Below the pieces are notes generated by a model that worked only from the letters and a program-made list of their open reading frames with translations, was not told the DNA's origin and made no database searches. Shown here one piece after another: positions 59,619 to 64,000 of a stretch of DNA of 64,000 nucleotides. The first letter of the stretch is position 1; every line of letters begins with the position of its first letter. The stretch spans positions 1 to 64,000 of the forward strand of contig PFXI01000073.1 of assembly GCA_002791575.1 (NCBI GenBank), given 5' to 3'. The position numbers and the translations under genes are program-made. The DNA is from Zetaproteobacteria bacterium CG_4_9_14_3_um_filter_54_145. Lineage in GTDB: Bacteria; Pseudomonadota; Zetaproteobacteria; Mariprofundales; Mariprofundaceae.

Positions 59619-60610
59619 TGCACACCTCCGGCATAGCCGGCCAGTTTCAATGCCTCTGCATCCGTCAGGCGCTGGGCCACACGCAACATCGAAGAGCGAC
59701 TGCGCGGATTACCCGCCAGCTCCTGCTCCCCCGCCCTTACAGGCTTCTTCTGTAACCAGCGCATGGTCGGTTTTCTGCCACAGACACAGACAGGCATCTG
59801 CGGCGGGCAGGTACAGGCATGCACCTCCGCTTCAACCAGATCACGAATACGCCTGTCTTCACCGGAGTGAAAAGAGATGACAGCGAGATGGCCGCCGGGC
59901 TGCAGATGGTCAATGGCAGCAGTGATGCCGCAATCTATCTGGCCCATCTCATCATTGACCCAGATACGCAGCGCCTGAAACGTGCGTGTAGCCGGGTGCG
60001 TCGAGCCATAGCGGGCCGGCTTGGGCACGGCATGAAAACAGCAGTTTTCCAGGTCGGCCGTGGTGTTCAGCGTGCCATCATGTTTGGCTTTCAGTATGGA
60101 GCGGGCAATACGCTGGGCATAACGCTCATCGCCAAAGCTGCGCAGCACATCAATCAGCTCTCGTTCGGAGACATGCTCCAGCATGCGTGATAGCGGCTGG
60201 CCGCTGCTGGTATCCATTCGCATATCCAGCGGCCCGTCTTGCCTGAACGAGAAACCGCGTTGCGCCTGGTCCACCTGAGGTGAAGAGACACCCAGATCGA
60301 ACCCGATGCCGGTCACCTGCAGCCAGTCCCTTGAGTCGAGCGTTTCGCCGAGTTTGGCAAAGTCTGTATGGACGATAGTGAAACGGGAGTCCTGCTGCGC
60401 CAGTATTTCCCCTGCCGCAATGGCTTCAGGGTCACGATCGAGTGCAAGCAAGCGCCCGTTTTCCGATAGTCTGGAGAGCAGTTCACGGCTGTGACCGCCG
60501 CGACCGAAGGTGCAGTCGACATAACGGCCGTCCGGATCGGAGAATATTGCCTCAACAAATTCATCTCTGAGCACCGGGACATGCTCGGCGTAAGCATTAT
60601 GCTCATCCAC
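59615..60610 (-). CDS. rsmH: 16S rRNA (cytosine1402-N4)-methyltransferase
   Basis: HVPVLRDEFVEAI; YVDCTFGRGGHSRELL; GIGFDLGVSSPQVDQAQRGFSF; GTG start at 60610 inferred. Confidence 0.95.
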   Translation of the reverse strand: MDEHNAYAEHVPVLRDEFVEAIFSDPDGRYVDCTFGRGGHSRELLSRLSENGRLLALDRDPEAIAAGEILAQQDSRFTIVHTDFAKLGETLDSRDWLQVTGIGFDLGVSSPQVDQAQRGFSFRQDGPLDMRMDTSSGQPLSRMLEHVSERELIDVLRSFGDERYAQRIARSILKAKHDGTLNTTADLENCCFHAVPKPARYGSTHPATRTFQALRIWVNDEMGQIDCGITAAIDHLQPGGHLAVISFHSGEDRRIRDLVEAEVHACTCPPQMPVCVCGRKPTMRWLQKKPVRAGEQELAGNPRSRSSMLRVAQRLTDAEALKLAGYAGGVH

Positions 60611-60611
60611 A

Positions 60612-61040
60612 CTACATATCCAGCTCGAAATCCTGCAAGGCGAGCAGATCGGCTTCCAGCTGCTTGTCCCAGCTGGCCTTGTCCCAGATTTCGAACGTTT
60701 CACCGGTACCGGCAAAGTGCACGATCCGCGATAGTGCGGCATGTTCCCTGAGTACTCCGGCCAGCAGCACCCTGCCCTGTTTATCCGGCGAAAAGCTCTG
60801 CGAGGGTGTGATCACCGCGCGGATAAAGTTACGCTTGATATTGGCCGGCATATCCTTGATCGCAGCCTGCAAACGATTCCACTCCCTGGTCGGGTAGGCA
60901 ATCAGGCATGGCGTATTATGGGAGCGGGTAATGATAATTTTACCGTCGGCATGACAGCTGTTCAATACATCACGGAACGAAGCGGGGATGCTGACGCGTC
61001 CCTTGTCATCCATGTTATTGCTGAATTCGCCTTGAAACAT
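60612..61040 (-). CDS. mraZ: Transcriptional regulator MraZ
   Basis: MFQGEFSNNMDDKGRVSIPASFRDVL; SPDKQGRVLLAGVLREHAALS. Confidence 0.95.
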   Translation of the reverse strand: MFQGEFSNNMDDKGRVSIPASFRDVLNSCHADGKIIITRSHNTPCLIAYPTREWNRLQAAIKDMPANIKRNFIRAVITPSQSFSPDKQGRVLLAGVLREHAALSRIVHFAGTGETFEIWDKASWDKQLEADLLALQDFELDM

Positions 61041-61080
61041 ACGTTCCCGACCCTCGCCCGCTTCCGTGGCAGGACTTGTT

Positions 61081-61133
61081 ACCCACAAATCCCCACTTAA
61101 CCCCAATAGTGTCCACCGATCCACATCTGTCAA
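61081..61133 (-). promoter_or_regulatory. mra promoter with three MraZ boxes
   Basis: Minus strand: TTGACA (61133-61128), then TGGGGTTAAG TGGGGATTTG TGGGT at exact 10-bp period (61105, 61095, 61085), just upstream of mraZ. Confidence 0.75.
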
Positions 61134-61287
61134 CCCCTGTAAATACAATATAATTAAAGGATGAGGCGTTTCAGCACGCATGTGCCACTTCCACAACCGT
61201 GGCTAACTCGGCACCAATAAATCACAATTTCATGCGGCCTTGTCCGAAAAAAATGAGTGCATACGTTGACGTTGAGCCTCGCAGAGA

Positions 61288-61342
61288 TTGACCAATCCGC
61301 CGCAACCGTTGTAAAACTGGTTCGCCGTGGGGGAATGTGGGT
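61288..61342 (+). promoter_or_regulatory. Second MraZ-like operator/promoter upstream of the WYL regulator
   Basis: Plus strand: TTGACC (61288), TGTAAA (61310), then TGGTTCGCCG TGGGGGAATG TGGGT with 10-bp period (61318, 61328, 61338). Confidence 0.45.
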
Positions 61343-61464
61343 AAGATCTCCGCCAGATCCCGGCCTGAACAGACGTCAGCACCTTCACCGTCGAACTATT
61401 CATTCATGCCCTGATACGACACAATAAGTCGCATGGACGAATACCACTCAATGAGGAGATCCGC

Positions 61465-62463
61465 ATGAGCGAAACCCTGATGCGCCAATGGCAGATGCTA
61501 AAAATGATTCCGCGCCACCCATCCAAGGTTTCACCCGATGAGTTGGTACATCGACTCGCAGAGTCGGGATTCAACGTTTATGCGCGCAAGATTCAACGCG
61601 ATCTGGTTTTTCTCTCGGAGTTATTTCCCATTGACTGCGATAAGCGCAACAAGCCCTATGGCTGGTACTGGTCAACCGATGTCCACGCCATGGATGTGCC
61701 CGGCATGGGCTCGCACACAGCTCTGGCATTTTTCCTGGCCGAGCAACATTTGGCACCCCTGCTCCCGAACAGTACCTCGCGGCAACTACAGCCTCATTTT
61801 AAAACAGCAGCAAAGGTTCAGGATAGCACCCATTCCGGGAAAGCAGGCTGGCGGGACAAGGTGCGGGTCCTGCATTCCGGGCCTGATCTGCAAACACCTG
61901 CTATCGACCCTGATGTGCAATATCAGGTTTATGACGCCCTGCTGCACAACCGAAAATTACAGGTTCAATACGTCCCAAAACAGGAACAGGATCCCAAACA
62001 ATATGAGATCAATCCGCTGGGACTGGTATTCAAGGATAGCATGTCTTATCTCGTCTGTTCGATGTGGGATTATGCCGATATTCGTCTGCTAACACTGCAC
62101 CGCATGGTAGAAGCCAAGGCGCTGGGTATTCCGGCCCGCTCGCCGGAGGGCTTTGATCTGGACAGCTACATTGCCTCAGGCGAACTCCGTTTTGCCGTGG
62201 GCGGAGACATCAAGCTTAAGGCGCTGATCTCAAGCAACCTTGCATTTCATCTGGGTGAACGGCCGCTATCCGATGACCAAACCATTGAGGGGCAGGAGGA
62301 TGATCTCATGCTGCTTCATGCCACAGTTCAGGACACCAATGAATTGCGCTGGTGGCTGCTGGCCTTCGGTGATCAGGTAGAAATTCTTAAGCCGGTTGAA
62401 CTAAGAGAGCAATTCGCTGAAATAGCATCAAACATGAACGACAGGTATAACTCGCCAGAATAA
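61465..62463 (+). CDS. WYL-domain transcriptional regulator
   Basis: N-terminal HTH-like region (VSPDELVHRLAESGFNVYARKIQRDLVFLSELFPI); INPLGLVFKDSMSYLVCSMWDYADIRLLTLHRMVEAKAL WYL-type core. Confidence 0.85.
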   Translation: MSETLMRQWQMLKMIPRHPSKVSPDELVHRLAESGFNVYARKIQRDLVFLSELFPIDCDKRNKPYGWYWSTDVHAMDVPGMGSHTALAFFLAEQHLAPLLPNSTSRQLQPHFKTAAKVQDSTHSGKAGWRDKVRVLHSGPDLQTPAIDPDVQYQVYDALLHNRKLQVQYVPKQEQDPKQYEINPLGLVFKDSMSYLVCSMWDYADIRLLTLHRMVEAKALGIPARSPEGFDLDSYIASGELRFAVGGDIKLKALISSNLAFHLGERPLSDDQTIEGQEDDLMLLHATVQDTNELRWWLLAFGDQVEILKPVELREQFAEIASNMNDRYNSPE

Positions 62464-62486
62464 TTATTTTAGCTGCTCCCGCCCCA

Positions 62487-62658
62487 TTAGCCATCCCGCC
62501 TGCGCAGAAAGGCTGGCACGACAAACGTTTCATCATTGCAGTCGATATTGCTGCATGGCTTTGACTCAGCGGTCGCCCTCATCGCTACCACCGTCACGCT
62601 GATCTCATCCCCCGCCTCCTGATCGTAAAGCATACCGCAGATAATATTGGCCCCCTCA
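62487..62658 (-). pseudogene. C-terminal fragment of a second ftsZ
   Basis: EGANIICGMLYDQEAGDEISVTVVA…NDETFVVPAFLRRRDG* matches the C-terminal part of the window's own FtsZ (DANIICGMVYDQDAGEEIRVTVVA…NDDEFAVPTFLRRQAD) with a shortened linker; homology stops abruptly near 62658. Confidence 0.8.
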
Positions 62659-63507
62659 CAGGGCAATCGCATTAAAATCATCGGCGGCCGCACAGGCATG
62701 GGAAAAAGTACCTTGGCCATCAATCTCGCCACCAATGCCGCTACCAGTACAGACAAATACTCAGTTGCGCTGATTTCAGCTGGTTTGACCGCTCGACAAA
62801 TCAGCATGCGCATGATGGCGGCAGCCGCCCGCGTGGAGCTCAATTCACTGCGCAAAGGCACGCTCAAAGGGGAGGACTGGCATAAGCTGGCTGAATTCAG
62901 CGGACAACTGACTGAAGCAAATATGATCATCGCAGACACTCCTGATTCACTGGCCACCATTCAGCTCATGTGCCGTCATCTTAAGCACGAGACGCAAGGG
63001 CTGGATTTGGTCTTCATTGATGATTTACAGTCGCTGGCTGAACGCATCGGGATCAAACAGACTGTTCATGAAACATCTGCAATGACTCAGGCGTTAAAAT
63101 CCATGGCCGTAGAGCTGGATGTTCCGGTTGTTGTCACATCACAGCTCAAACCCACATTGGAGGCCCGTACAGACAAACGCCCCTGCATAAACGACCTCTG
63201 CTGTGTCTCAGCGATTGAACAAACTGCCGATGTCATTTTCCTGCTGTATCGTGAAGAGGTTTATCATCAGCAAGCGGATCATGAAGGTGACGCTGAAATC
63301 ATTATTGCCAAGCAATGCTATGGCGAACTGACGCGGGCAAGGCTTTTATTCAATGGAAAGTTCAGCCGATTCGATGAACTCGATACTGTTGATCCCGTGA
63401 AACAGGCTCTGGATGATGCGTACCGCAAACGTGATGAGTCCATCTTCGCGGCAATGGCGAATGATCAGAATGGTGACATCGACATCAGCCCTCACGCCGA
63501 GGATTAA
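62647..63507 (+). CDS. Truncated DnaB-like RecA-fold protein (C-terminal domain only; possible pseudogene)
   Basis: IKIIGGRTGMGKSTLAINLATNAA, VALISAGLTARQISMRM, LDLVFIDDLQSLAE, SAIEQTADVIFLLYREEVYH, FNGKFSRFDELD align with the DnaB C-terminal domain; N-terminal domain absent; TTG start lies inside the ftsZ fragment. Confidence 0.8.
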   Translation: MAPSQGNRIKIIGGRTGMGKSTLAINLATNAATSTDKYSVALISAGLTARQISMRMMAAAARVELNSLRKGTLKGEDWHKLAEFSGQLTEANMIIADTPDSLATIQLMCRHLKHETQGLDLVFIDDLQSLAERIGIKQTVHETSAMTQALKSMAVELDVPVVVTSQLKPTLEARTDKRPCINDLCCVSAIEQTADVIFLLYREEVYHQQADHEGDAEIIIAKQCYGELTRARLLFNGKFSRFDELDTVDPVKQALDDAYRKRDESIFAAMANDQNGDIDISPHAED

Positions 63508-63704
63508 ACCGAACCCGCACACAAACTAAACTCAATATTCACTACCAACTTTTGTATCAGCTATCCCCTGCACAGCACTTTGAGTAACCTGAAAAACTTG
63601 CTGTCATTCGAAAGCTCAAGCCGCCTTAACATCATAATGTGGTTTTTATCCTTCTCATGCGTACGCTTTGGCGGATAATTTCAAGGTTTACCGGGTGGCA
63701 ACGT

Positions 63705-64000
63705 ATGTTCTGGAAAGAGAAAGCAATGAGCGAAATGAGTGATGATGAGTGGGAGTCGCTGTGCGACGGCTGCGGTCGCTGCTGCGTATGGAAGTTCGAG
63801 GATGAAGATACCGCCGAGATCCTCTACACCGACATCCGCTGTCAGCAATTCAATGAATCAACCTGCCGCTGCACCGATTATCCGCAACGCACGACCATTG
63901 AACCGGAATGCATGGACATCCGTGCTCTGGAGGAGAAGCAGTTCGCCTGGCTACCCGAGAGTTGCGCCTACCGTCTGTTGCATGAAGGCAAGCCACTGTT
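63705..64000 (+). CDS. ycgN: YcgN/UPF0260 family cysteine-cluster protein (truncated by window end)
   Basis: MFWKEKAMSEMSDDEWESLCDGCGRCCVWKFEDEDTAEI…TCRCTDYPQRTTIEPECMDI…FAWLPESCAYRLLHEGKPL. Confidence 0.88.
   Translation, partial: MFWKEKAMSEMSDDEWESLCDGCGRCCVWKFEDEDTAEILYTDIRCQQFNESTCRCTDYPQRTTIEPECMDIRALEEKQFAWLPESCAYRLLHEGKPL

Noticed and set aside
62487-62960. 157-aa minus-strand ORF as a genuine chimeric gene
   Set aside because: Only the last ~57 codons resemble FtsZ; the N-terminal part is the antisense of the DnaB-like gene. Annotated as an ftsZ fragment instead.
1-64000. tRNA, rRNA, CRISPR arrays or prophage structural genes
   Set aside because: I saw no convincing cloverleaf, rRNA, repeat-spacer array or phage structural genes by reading; a tRNAscan/CRISPR/prophage search would be decisive.

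Overview
64 kb of bacterial chromosome. GC is moderate to high except for one AT-rich patch at about 24.9-26.9 kb. The host is probably a proteobacterium; a Zetaproteobacterium is only my guess. From left to right: (1) an IS3-family transposase remnant, aroC, fabI, a TgpA-like transglutaminase/DUF58/MoxR cluster, a zincin-like protein, an epimerase and a CBS protein; (2) a co-directional nickel-hydrogenase locus, hypABCDE, a short HypF, a nickel permease and hoxFUYHW (NAD-linked, group 3d-like); (3) redox genes, an AraC regulator, an HD-GYP protein, a five-heme cytochrome and two secreted proteins built from NPC/CNPC cysteine repeats; (4) a probably broken OLD-family (AAA+TOPRIM) nuclease in an AT-rich patch; (5) DUF547 and a TVP38-flavoprotein disulfide reductase fusion; (6) an Anbu (ancestral proteasome-like) operon with three transglutaminases, an alpha-E protein and an ATP-grasp protein; (7) yebC, a STAS/SEC14-like protein and HD-GYP; (8) a complete dcw cluster from lpxC to mraZ on the minus strand; (9) a WYL regulator, an antisense fragment of a second ftsZ joined to a truncated, catalytically degenerate DnaB-like protein, and the start of a YcgN/UPF0260 gene. 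The best hunting leads are a second MraZ-like operator in front of the WYL gene with nearly the same layout as the mra promoter, the ftsZ/dnaB chimeric junction, the NPC-repeat protein pair, and two palindromes with related half-sites in front of hypA and hoxF.
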